Program-made: the position numbers and the translations under genes
Assembly (NCBI RefSeq): GCF_963082655.1
Contig: NC_081554.1
Location: forward strand, 43,334,854 to 43,398,853
Origin: Stomoxys calcitrans
Taxonomy: Eukaryota > Arthropoda > Insecta > Diptera > Muscidae
Reading direction: 5' to 3'
DNA: 64,000 nt
The notes under the pieces: generated by a model
Database searches by the model: none
What the model was told of the DNA's origin: nothing
The model's input: the letters and a program-made list of their open reading frames with translations, nothing else
In this document: positions 1 through 9,960 of the stretch, piece after piece
How the letters are laid out: each line of letters begins with the position of its first letter
Numbering within the stretch: position 1 is the stretch's first letter

Positions 1-2649
1 TCGAATTTTTTGATGGAGTCACGAATTAAGGCCCATTTCACTCTAGGACGCATAGTTTAGGAGATACAGCCATTTTAAGTTTTGCAAGTGAAATTTCCCT
101 CTGGGACGCATAGTTAGGGAGATACAGCCATTTTAAGTTTTGCAAGTGAAATTTCGATTTGTAATGGATTTTCGAATTTTTTGATGGAGTCACGAATAAG
201 GCCCATTTCCCATAGTTTAGGAGATACACCCATAGTTTAGGAGATACACCCATTTTAAGTGTTGCAAGTGAAATTTAGATTTTTAATGGATTTTCGAATT
301 TTTTGATGGAGTCACGAATTAAGGCCCATTTCCCTCTAGGACGCATAGTTTAGGAGATACAGCCATTTTAAGTTTTGCAAGTGAAATTTCGATTTTTATT
401 GGATTTTCGAATTTTTTGATGGAGTCACGAATTAAGGCCCATTTCTCTCTAGGACGCATAGTTTAGGAGATACAGCCATTTTAAGTTTTGCAAGTGAAAT
501 TTCGATTTTTATTGGATTTTCGGAGAAATTTCGAATTTTTTGATAGAGTCACGAATTAATGCCCATTTCCCTCTAGAACGCATAGTTTAGGAGATACAGC
601 CATTTTAAGTTTTGCAAGTGAAATTTCCCTCTGGGACGCATAGTTAGGGAGATGCAGCCATTTTAAGTTTTGCAAGTGAAATTTCGATTTGTAATGGATT
701 TTCGAATTTTTTGATGGAGTCACGAATAAGGCCCATTTCCCTCTAGGACGCATAGTTTAGGAGATACACCCATTTTAAGTGTTGCAAGTGAAATTTCGAT
801 TTTTAATGGATTTTCGGAGAAATTTCGAATTTTTTGATGGAGTCACGAATAAAGGCCCATTTCCCTCTAGGACGCATAGTTTAGGAGCTACAGCCATTTT
901 AAGTTTTGCAACTGAAATTTCCCTCTGGGACGCATAGTTAGGGAGATACAGCCATTTTAAGTTTTGCAAGTGAAATTTCGATTTGTAATGGATTTTCGAA
1001 TTTTTTGATGGAGTCACGAATAAGGCCCATTTCCCTCTAGGACGCATAGTTTAGGAGATACACCCATTTTAAGTGTTGCAAGTGAAATTTCGATTTTTAA
1101 TGGATTTTCGAATTTTTTGATGGAGTCACGAATTAGGGCCCATTTCTCTCTAGGACGCATAGTTTAGGAGCTACAGCCATTTTAAGTTTTGCAAGTGAAA
1201 GTTCGGTTTTTATTGGATTTTCAGAGAAATTTCGAATTTTTTGATGGAGTCACGAATTTAGGCCTATTTCCCTCTAGGACGCATAGTTTAGGAGATACAG
1301 CCATTTTAAGTGTTGCAGGTGAAACTTCGATTTTTATTGGATTTTCGGAGAAATTTCGAATTTTTTGATGGAGTCACGAATTAAGGCCCATTTCCCTCTA
1401 GGACGCATAGTTTAGGAGATACAGCCATTTTAAGTTTTGCAACTGAAATTTTGAATTTTTGATGGAGTCACGAATTAAGGCCCATTTCCCTCTAGGACGC
1501 ATAGTTTGGGAGATACAGCCATTTTAAGTTTTGCAACTGAAATTTCGATTTTCAATGATTTTGGATGGAGTCACGAATTAAGGCCCATTTCCCTCTAGGA
1601 CGCATAGTTTAGGAGATACAGCCATTTTAAGTTTTGCAAGTGAAATTTCGATTTTAATTGGATATTCGCAGAAATTTCGAATTTTTTGATGGAGTCACGA
1701 ATTAAGGCCCATTTCCCTCTAGGACGCATAGTTTAGGAGATACAGCCATTTTAAATTTTGCAAGTGAAATTTCGATTTTTATTGGATTTTCGGAGAAATT
1801 TCGAATTTTTTGATGGAGTCACGAATTAAGGCCCATTTCCCTCTAGGACGCATAGTTTAGGAGATACAGCCATTTTAAGTTTTGCAAGTGAAATTTCGAT
1901 TTTTATTGGATTTTCGGAGAAATTTCGAATTTTTTGATGGAGTCACGAATTAAGGCTCATTTCCCTCTAGGACGCATAGTTTAGGAGATACAGCCATTTT
2001 AAGTTTTGCAAGTGAAATTTCTATTTTTATCGGATTTTCGGAGAAATTTCGAATTTTTTGATGGAGACACGAATTAAAGCCCATTTCCTTCTAGGACGCA
2101 TAGTTTAGGAGATACAGCCATTTTAAGTTTTGCAAGTGAAATTTCGATTTTTATTGGATTTTCGGAGAAATTTCGAATTTTTTGATGGAGTCACGAATTA
2201 AGGCCCATTTCCCTATAGGACGCATAGTTTAGGAGATACAGCCATTTTAAGTTTTGCAAGTGAAATTTCGATTTGTAATGGATTTTCAAAGAAATTTCGA
2301 ATTTTTTGATGGAGTCACGAATTAAGGCCCATTTCCCTCTAGGACGCATAGTTTAGAAGATACAGCCATTTTAAAGTTTTGCAACTAAAATTTCGATTTT
2401 TAATGGATTTTCGAAGAAATTTCGAATTTTTCATGGAGTCACGAATTAAGGTGCATTTCCCTCTAGGACGCATAGTTTAGAAGATGCAGCCATTTTAAAT
2501 TTAGCCAGTGAAATTTTGATTTAGACGGAGTCACGAATTAAGACCCATTTCCCTCTAGGAAATCTAAGTTTTGCAAGTGAAATTTCGATTTTTAATGAAT
2601 TTTCGAAAAAATTTCGAATTTTTGGATGGAGTCACGAATTAAGGCCCAT
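1..2649. repeat. Satellite array, 124-bp monomer
   Basis: About two dozen tandem copies carry the landmarks GATGGAGTCACGAATTAAGG, GGACGCATAGTTTAGGAGAT and GCCATTTTAAGTTTTGCAAG. The start of GGAGTC falls at 1691, 1815, 1939, 2063 and 2187, so the period is exactly 124 bp in the right part. The left part mixes shorter units of about 112 bp (lacking GGAGAAATTTC) with composite units holding an extra partial copy of about 55-60 bp, marked by CTGGGACGCATAGTTAGGGA at 101, 631 and 925. The last monomers (2440-2649) are more diverged, as expected at an array edge. The period is not a multiple of 3, and the small open frames inside are by-products of the repeat. The array continues past the left edge of the window. 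Confidence 0.97.
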
Positions 2650-3800
2650 CCTTAGCAAGAGTTGGAATAGATGAAGAACTACCCTTTACTCTTTTCACGA
2701 ACAACCAAAAGCTCTTACTTCTTTGTGTAGAAGCAAGAACCTTAGTATGCAGACGCTGTTCGTAAAGCAATTTTTCGCGCCTAAGCACATTGACACACGA
2801 AGATCTTGCCTGCTGGCGCAGCAGTTTAGTATTGGCATTTTTATCCAAGAGTCAGTTCCTGTATGCAACCTCTTTCGATATGACAGCATCTCTGCATGAC
2901 TGGTTAAACCAACTTTTGTCGTCTGATTTAGCCGTTATAGTCTTAACTGGAATAAATGTCTTCTATCCATTTAAAATTATCTTCTCAATCATTTCAGCAG
3001 TGGCATTTACAGCGACACCTAGAAAACATAGTTTCCAATTAAAATGCTGAAAGAATCCATAGAGCTCAGCCCAATGTGGCTGACCGCTTCGGGACTGGGG
3101 AGGAAGCAGTACGAAGAGCAGAATACGAAAAAAAATGCTGAAACATGGCAGTGATCGGAGTTACCAAGAGGTGCCAGAGTATTAAAAAGGTCAAGAGTAT
3201 TATTTTGGTGCCCTTGGACACACGCTATATGTGTCGGTTCGTTCACTAGTTGTGCCAAACCATTGTGCGCAGCGAAAAGCTCAACGTATTGTCCTTCAGA
3301 AGTCGTATCACTCGAATGGGAAAGCCAGGAGAACATTGTGGACATTGAAATCCCCAGCGACAACGATTTCACCGCTCGGAAAATCCTCCAAAATATTTGT
3401 AATGGAATCAGAAAGGCCGTCAAAGCCGTTCATGGAAGCCTCCCTTTCTGAGTTTGGACTTCTATATAAAATTCCGAAGTGCAGTATATGTGATCCAATC
3501 CCGAATTTAACCAAAAGGGAGTTACATTCAGAATCCTGCGAGTCCAGGTGTTGTCATCTTTGGAACACTACGTCATTACGTACATACACCATGAGGCCTC
3601 TGTGCGCAATAAAAATTGACAGAGTTTGGTACCCAGGGATGTGAAAATCCTGTGGATCTGAATCCTCACACACCTAGGTCTCACAAAGAGCTAGAATGTT
3701 AGGACGGTGAAAATGAATATGTGCATGCACCGCAAAGAAATTCGCCCTCAACTCTCGAATATTGGCCGAATGTATTTTGAAATCACCCATCATTTGAACA
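2650..3800 (-). pseudogene. Decayed LINE fragment: endonuclease and linker
   Basis: The minus-strand frames read as a non-LTR retrotransposon apurinic-type endonuclease (EEP fold). From 3514 down comes a stretch with ILYRSPNSE and then VVAGDFNVHN (the DFN metal/catalytic motif). After a frameshift near 3335 it continues as FAAHNGLAQLVNEPT, NTLDLF and GNSDHCHVS (the terminal SDH motif). Further on, 2848-2639 gives KSFWLFVKRVKGSSSSIPTL, typical of the linker between endonuclease and reverse transcriptase. The part upstream of the endonuclease core (3515-3800) is weaker. The element is broken by frameshifts, and its downstream half is replaced by the satellite at 2649. I place it loosely with Jockey/CR1-like LINEs; the clade is uncertain. 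Confidence 0.8.
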
Positions 3801-4723
3801 ACCAGAGGAAAAATACTCGGGTATTTAACCAATTTACCGGGTAAATACTTTTTTGGTATTTACCCATTGCCCATCTCTACGCATTGCTTAATTTCGCAAG
3901 AAGCCTAAACTTTATTAAGTTTTATGTCATATATAATGTTTCCCTCGCATGTAAGACACATTTACCTGCTATTATAAGAATAGGCTCCCAAAGGCATATT
4001 GCCTTTTATCACAAGCCACAGTTGAGGAAGATGCCTTATCTATCTTAACTAGGGTTTAGTTTACCTATGTCACCTATTCGTCAAAAATATAAAATGGCTC
4101 ATGAATCATTGACCTATCTTTGCCTTCAAGTGTGTCATATTTTTCTCTTGACATTTTTGTTAATACGCTTTTGCCAAGCATTTATCAAAAGTTAATGAAA
4201 CAAATGAAACTGGTGGCCATTTTTCAATCCCACAAAGGAAACGAATGTTTAATATAATTTTTTTTTTTTATATAGAGAAAAAGAAACGTATGACAATAAG
4301 ATTTACATCTCACATGAAGAAAAGTAGAGCCACCGATTTATTATCTAACTTTTATTTCATTTTCAGCGTTTTTTTTTTTTTGTATTCTGGGTAGTCAACC
4401 GAAAAATAATCCTCTGGAGTAAAAGGTAATAAAAACAATAAAGGCAAAATAAAAAGGCGAATTGGAACCAACGAGCGAGCACATATGTACCGATTCACAG
4501 GCGCAGCTATTGAAACTCAAAAGAAACAACGACATGCAAAGCTGAGATGAAAGAAAAATATTTTCAATTATTAAAGAAACTAAAAGGATACGATAACAAC
4601 AGCAAGTTTGGGTGACAACGACCAACCGAGCAATTGAATGTAATTGTTTAAATTACTATTGCAAGACTTCTTTCTCCTTAATCTCTCAGCTTACAAAGGC
4701 ATGGTTAGTATGGTGTATTCATC
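3801..4723. other. AT-rich sequence without recognised features
   Basis: No convincing gene or repeat family. There are short T and A homopolymers near 4259-4270 and 4370-4381. The only open frame of note (minus, 4395-4625) has no recognisable motif and is probably chance. Confidence 0.6.
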
Positions 4724-5845
4724 ATACCCTACACCACTACTGTGGTACAGGGTATTATAACTAAGTGAATTAGTTTGTAACACCCAAAAGGAAGAGAGAT
4801 AGAGACATTGATAAGTATACCGACCGACTCAAAATCACTTTCTGATTCGATTTAGCTATGTTCGTCTGTCTGTCTGTCCGTCCGTCTGTCTGTCCGTCCG
4901 TCCGTCCGTCTGTCCGTCTTTCCATGTTAATTTGTGTACAAACTAAAGGTTGCAATTTTCATCCGATCGTCTTCAATTTTGGTATGGCCATGTTTTTCGG
5001 CCTAGAGACGAAGCCTATTGAAATTGAAAAAAATCGGTTGATTTGGATATAGCTTCCATCTATATGTTCGTCCGATTTGCAGTAATACAGCAATAAAATG
5101 GTCATTTGTTAACCGATTATCTCGAAATTTGGCAAGAAGGGTTTTCTTATGACTCTCAATATTGCTGGTGAATTTTATAGAAATAGGTTCCGATTTGGAT
5201 ATAGCTCCCATATATATGTTCACCCGATTTGCAGTAATACTGCGATAAAATTGTCATTTGTTAACCGATTCTCTTGAAATTTGGCAGGAAGGATTTTCTT
5301 ATGATTCCCAACATAACTGGTAAATTTTGTAGACATCGGTTCAGATTTGGATATAGCTCCCATATATATGTTCGTCCGATGTGCAGTAATACAGCAATAA
5401 AATGGTCATTTGTTGACCAATTCTCTTGAAATTGGGTAGGAAGGATTTTCTTATGATTCCCAACATAACTGGTGAATTTTGTAAAAATCGGTTCAGATTT
5501 GGATATAGCTCCCATATATATGTTCACCCGATTTGCAGTAAAACTGCGATAAAATTGTCATTTGTTAACCGATTCTCTTGAAATTTGGCAGGAAGGATTT
5601 TCTTATGACTCTCAATATTAAAATTGAATATTATAGAAATCGGTTCAGATTTGAATATAGCTCCCATATATATGTTCGTCCGATTTGCAGTAATACAGCA
5701 ATAAAATGGTCATTTGTTGACCGATTCTCTTGAAATTGGGTAGGAAGGATTTTCTTATGACCTTCAATTTTACTGGTGAATTTTATAGAAATCGGTTCAG
5801 ATTTAGATATAACTGTCATATAGGCCGATCTTCCAAATTCGGGTC
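4724..5845 (+). mobile_element. DINE-1/Helentron-like element, family B, copy 1
   Basis: The 5' end has a hairpin-forming module (ATACCCTACACC, then TGTGGTACAGGGTAT). Next come TTTGTAACACCCAAAAGGAA, a GTCT/GTCC microsatellite at 4862-4920, a conserved stretch (GGTTGCAATTTTCATCCGAT), and then central tandem repeats. The phrase TATATATGTT in successive repeats starts at 5211, 5363, 5515 and 5667, an exact 152-bp period. No coding capacity is visible. This order (terminal hairpin, core, microsatellite, central tandem repeats) is known for Drosophila DINE-1/INE-1 elements, which are non-autonomous Helentron relatives. The assignment rests on structure and remembered sequence similarity. The 3' end is not clearly preserved before the RTE begins. 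Confidence 0.72.
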
Positions 5846-6063
5846 TTTATACAATAAAAACCGGTATCTCAGGGATAACCTGGCCGACACGGAATAACAA
5901 TGAGCACCACAGAGGCTGGAAATTTGAGCTTCGACTTGTGTGAAAAACTTAGCTGAAAGCTACCGGGCGGATCCATAGGTTGCGGATGGTGGAAAGTTAC
6001 GTTTTTATACGAAGTAGCTGCAAATGCGGCTGCGGGCAGTCAGCTATTTTCAAGAGGACTCTC

Positions 6064-6247
6064 TCAGTGATAAGTCAGGTGGCAATGGCTCTTAATTAAA
6101 TACTGAGTGCCAATGACACTCTAGATGACAAGGCGAGTTATTGGCGCCTTCAAATAAGACTCAGTGAGAAGTCAGGTGGCACTGGCTCTTAATACTGAGT
6201 AACAATGATACTCGTGATGACAAGGCGAGTTATTGGTGCCTTCAAAT
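6064..6247 (+). repeat. Direct repeat in the RTE 5' leader
   Basis: Two adjacent diverged copies of about 85-95 bp each contain AAGTCAGGTGGCA, ATACTGAGT, GATGACAAGGCGAGTTATTG and GCCTTCAAATAA (first copy about 6070-6160, second about 6168-6247). Tandem 5' leader repeats act as promoter units in some LINEs; that role is only an inference here. Confidence 0.7.
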
Positions 6248-6407
6248 AACCAATGGCCAACATCAGCGTCAGTTCCCAGGTTAGGGGCGGCTGGAAACGA
6301 GCGTCGGACCTTGGAGCAAGCGGCTAGCCACAATGAGAGATACATGTGCAATTCCACAAAACCCATGCGGTTAGGGCGCTAGGCCAGTAAGCCGCTCCCG
6401 GAAAACT

Positions 6408-7376
6408 ATGAGAACTACTATGAGAAACAAAGGAATAGTAAAAACGGACCCCCCCGTTGACGACCCACGCAAACGAAAAAAGAACCAAGATTTGCGGATC
6501 TGCACCTGGAATATCCACACTCTTTATAGAGAAGGTGCATCCGCGCTGGCGGATGTATTAGAGAAGTACAAGGCAGATATTAACGCCTTACAAGAAGTGC
6601 CAAGGACTGGGAATGGCGTCACTACAACACCAAACGGTGACGAACTACACTATAGCTGCCATAACACGAGGCATGAATTTGGATGCGGATTTGTGGTTAG
6701 TCGAAGACTGAAACACCTTGTCTTCAGCTTTACTCCGGTGGATGAGAGGCTAGCCACAATCCGCACAAATTCTTCTACATCAGCCTAATTTGTGGCGGTG
6801 TAACGGTGACGAACTTAAATATAGCTGCCATAACACAAGGGATGAATGTGGCTGTGGATTTGAGGTAAAGCTTGTCTTAAGCTTTATTCTGATGTATGAG
6901 AGGCTAGCCACAATCCGGACATAATTTGTGGCCATGTCCCGACGAAAGACAAAGACGAGCAGACCAAGGTTATTTTCTACGAGCGCCTAGAGAGAGATTA
7001 AGACCGCTAACCCGCCTATGATATTAAGATCGTTCTGGGAGATTTTAATGAGAAGATAGGGAAGGAAGACATTTTTGGTCCAAGAGTGGGAAAGTTTAGC
7101 CTCCAGGAGGTAACGTCCAATAGTGGGTTAAGGCTGATAGATTTCGCCGCGTTCAAAAACATGGTAGCAATTAGCACCAGATTTCAACATAAAAATATTC
7201 ACAAAGCCACATGGCTGTCACCCGATCAAAACACGAGTAACAAAATTAATCCCGTTGTGAAAGATGGAAGGCATATATCCAGCGTGTTAAATGTACGATC
7301 GATCCATGGAGCGAATATAGAGTCGGATCATTACCTTGTTGCAGCAAGGGTTCGAACTCGCTGGAATATGGCTTGA
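6408..7376 (+). pseudogene. RTE endonuclease domain, degraded
   Basis: An open stretch starts at 6408 and gives LRICTWNIHTLYREG and INALQEVPRTGNGVTT, the N-terminal endonuclease motifs. It ends at a stop near 6788. A diverged second copy of the next segment follows (about 6806-6930). The reading frame recovers near 7026 with IVLGDFNEKIGKEDIFGP and continues to 7376 with LRLIDFAAFKNMV, THIS-like linker sequence, and GANIESDHYLVAARVRTR. The SDH motif is kept, but the usual IDHV catalytic site reads INPV. Stops, the duplication and the lost catalytic residue show it is dead. Confidence 0.82.
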
Positions 7377-7384
7377 AAAGTACG

Positions 7385-8245
7385 ATTTGACACTGCACAG
7401 AAGCTCGATATTGAAAAGCTGCAAACACAACAAATGGAAACGGCCTACTTCACTCGATTGACCCAACTGCTTGATGAAAGCACTCCTTGTACTGATGATA
7501 TAATGGCACAGTGGCAAACTATGGCCAACTCCATGGAAAATGCCGCGAAATCCGTACTTGGGTACCGGAAGCCTCCTCCAAGAAACTACTGAAGCCAGAT
7601 GAAGCAAGATGCTACTGAAGCCAAGAATACGGAATACGGCATTAGAGCAACCCTCCAATCAGTAGCGGGAGAAAGGGGAAAAGCCTATTCCGCAGAAAGG
7701 AAATGAAAAGACGTAAGTGTGAGCAAATTGAGATGTACAGGAGTCAGAATGAAGTCCCGAAATTCTACCAAAGAATTAAACCACAAACCGATGGCTTTGA
7801 TGTAGGCACATGCTCCTGCAGAGACAAAGAAGGAAATCTGGTAACTGACACAGATAGCATGCTGAGGATACGGAAAGTACATTTTATCCAACTGCTAGTG
7901 TCCTACGTTGGCGGCGAAGAGAATACCGCAGAACCAATCAATGATGATGGTATAGAATGTTTACCTCCTAGTCAAAATGAGGTCCAAGTAGCAGTGACCC
8001 GAACAACAAGGCAGCAGAAGCCGACGGGTTACCCGCTGAACTATTTAAGACCGGAGGTGACACGCTGATAGACGTAGGCATCAGCTTGTCTGCGCAATCT
8101 GGCTAGAAGAACGCATACCCGATGATTGGAACCTCAGCATTCAAGACGAAATGTGGCAACCACAGAGGAATAAGTCTCCTCCCCATCGCATACAAGATAC
8201 TCTCGAGCGTACCGTGTGAAATATTAAAATCTAAAGGCAATGAGA
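7385..8245 (+). pseudogene. RTE linker and N-terminal reverse transcriptase, degraded
   Basis: After the endonuclease, the frames give a basic linker and then, from 7703, a 121-residue stretch with PKFYQRIKPQTDGF and CSCRDKEGNLVTD, followed by CLPPSQNEVQVAV and ATP-dependent-free linker sequence typical of the RTE region before the fingers domain. From about 8140 it reads CGNHRGISLLPIAYKILS, a conserved RT motif. The frame changes near 8060-8120. The YADD region is absent because the element is cut off near 8245. Confidence 0.72.
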
Positions 8246-8374
8246 TAATTGGGACGTCTGTTCTAGCCACTGACAGCAAAGCAGTAGACCTTTTCAGTAC
8301 TAGATTAGGCCACATAGTTTTGGAATGCCCAGAGCCCCTCTTTGTGACCATCTATTAATCGCTGTCCTTCGGGC

Positions 8375-8662
8375 CTAATCCGGAAAACTGTCCGTAAGTA
8401 TTTCCATACTCGACGTCTTCTTGTTAACACTACACCACCTCACGCATTCCGTGATCGGCCGAATCTCCGCCTGCAGGACCATTATATGGTCAGGCAGTCT
8501 AAAACAGATCTCAGTCCCTGAGTTCTCAATGTAAACCCCCAGGCCCAGGCCTACTTTGCCCTTTAGCTTCGATGCATCCTTTCCAGATGGCAATACTAGG
8601 GTTCTGTCAATCCAAAACTGTGCCGCTGGCAGCAGTGCCTCGCACTCGAATTCAAGGTTCAT
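8375..8662 (-). pseudogene. LINE RNase H domain, degraded
   Basis: The 95-codon minus frame contains DASKLKGKVGLGLGVYIENS, a variant of the N-terminal TDGSK...G strand of LINE RNase H, then FRLPDHIMVLQAEIRPITEC, where QAE carries the second metal-binding acidic residue. The first acidic residue region (usually TDGSK) reads as KDASK, so the site may be altered. The sequence continues only as fragments on the 3' side. Confidence 0.75.
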
Positions 8663-9129
8663 CTCAGGTATCCGATCTGAAACCTATTCCCTTCTTTCCA
8701 GGTTTCCTATCGTCGTCTCGATTATATCGCGATGGTATGACCTGCTCCTATCCTCTATCCATTCTGCCATCCCCTTAAGTCTCATAGCCACAAAGGCTGC
8801 CTCACACTTAATCTGTATGTCTATGGATATGGTCTATGGATATCTAGAATGGTTTCTACTGTCCTAGTAGAAGTGAACCTCATCGCTCCGCCTATGCCAA
8901 GACAACATGTTTTCTGAATTAGTTGTATAATCCTAACGTTCCACTTTTTCTCCATAGCAGTTTACCAAACTACTGAGGCGTAAGTAAGTACGGGTCTAAT
9001 CACGCTCCTGTAGAGCCAGTGGACTATCCTCGCATAAAGGCCCCATCTCAAGCCTTCAGCGCTCTAGTGGGCGTGGTCCATATAGTTCCCCCTAGCTTTA
9101 CGTCACACTTTTTCTGGACCGCAGTCCAT

Positions 9130-9915
9130 TAAATTACTGAGGCGTATGTAAGTATTGGACGCTCCTGTAGAGGCAGTGGGCTATTCTCGGATTCAGGCCC
9201 CATTTCGAGCCTACGGCCCGTCTACATAGTGTAAAACATCTGTGAGCCTTCTCAGTACGCTCCTGGATGTGACACTTCCAATTCAATTTGCTATAGGAAT
9301 CACCTTGGGAGTGATTCCTATTCAAGAGCACTCCCAAATATCGAAATCGTTTTGTTGAGTAAACGTGGCGCCTCTAATGGGCCCACCTTCGTCTTACTCG
9401 TGAACAGGCAGATTTTAGTCTTCTCTGGGTTAACATTGAGACTTCTGGGTCTAGCCCAGTCATATGCTATATGCAAAGCCCTTTCAGCCCTTCTGCATAA
9501 CTGGTTCGGATTCTTACCCCTAAGAAGTATTATAACATCTTATGCATAGCAGACGGGTTCAAATCCCTCCTCAGTCAGCATCTGTAATAGGTTATTTATG
9601 ATGGTCACCCAAAGGAGTGGCGATAACGCCCCTGTGGGGTGCCCTGCGTCACTTTCTCCCTTATATTTATGTCATGGGACCCGCAATCTCACCACCTGTT
9701 CCGTAGCATATGGTTTATCCAGTCTCTAAGGACCGGGTACTGGTCTAAGGATTAGATCAGTGTGTCGGTCCGCACATTGTTGAAAGCCCCCTCGATGTCA
9801 ATGCATACCGCTAGTGTGTACGTTTTGGCATCGAAGGATTCTTCTATTTTATGTAAAACTTCGTGGAGGGCAGTCTCCACCTACCTTCTCTTACTTGCGC
9901 TATAGGAAAAGGTTG
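9130..9915 (-). pseudogene. LINE reverse transcriptase, catalytic YADD broken by a stop
   Basis: From 9915 down, the minus strand encodes ETALHEVLHKIEESFDAKTY, VCIDIEGAFNNVRTDTLI (first catalytic Asp kept), DWINHMLRNRW, VTQGTPQG and, after a frameshift, PLWVTIINNLLQMLTEEG. The catalytic box reads Y-A-stop-D at 9537-9548 (stop codon at 9540-9542). It then continues with RRAERALHIAYDWA, NVNPEKTKICLFTSKTK and, at 9337-9134, LNWKCHIQERTEKAHRCF. Several further stops are present. The domain order is standard for an RT palm and thumb. Confidence 0.88.
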
Positions 9916-9960
9916 AATAACAAGACCCAACATTTCATTCAAAGGGCATGCTTCTACCAT

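Larger units (their letters stand above)
5846..8245 (+). mobile_element. RTE-type LINE, 3' truncated
   Basis: A non-coding 5' region (5846-6400) is followed by a decayed endonuclease and the first part of a reverse transcriptase. The protein traces (WNIHTLYREG, LQEVPRTGNG, LGDFNEKIG, GANIESDHYLV, NHRGISLLPIAYKIL) match the RTE clade style. It stops near 8245, where a minus-strand LINE begins, so the catalytic palm and 3' end are missing. The 5' leader is represented elsewhere in the window by isolated fragments (31946-32200 and 43120-43400). Confidence 0.82.
8250..9960 (-). mobile_element. RNase H-bearing LINE (LOA/R1-like), both ends truncated
   Basis: Reading the minus strand from 9960 to 8250, the order is reverse transcriptase, thumb, then RNase H, as in LOA/R1/I-type LINEs. 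The left end (8258-8340) matches 62035-62130 of the LINE at 61651-63745. That places both in related families and shows this copy lacks roughly 390 bp of the 3' end. The endonuclease side is missing beyond about 9960. An internal segment is duplicated (about 8935-9060 and 9126-9225). Confidence 0.85.

Noticed and set aside
38..1047. Small repeated open frames with the same peptide in the satellite
   Set aside because: They follow the satellite unit, whose 124-bp length is not a multiple of 3, and contain no start or translation signal of their own.
5211..5820. Regularly spaced repeats suggestive of a CRISPR-like array
   Set aside because: Units are adjacent 152-bp tandem repeats without unique spacers, in a eukaryotic mobile element.
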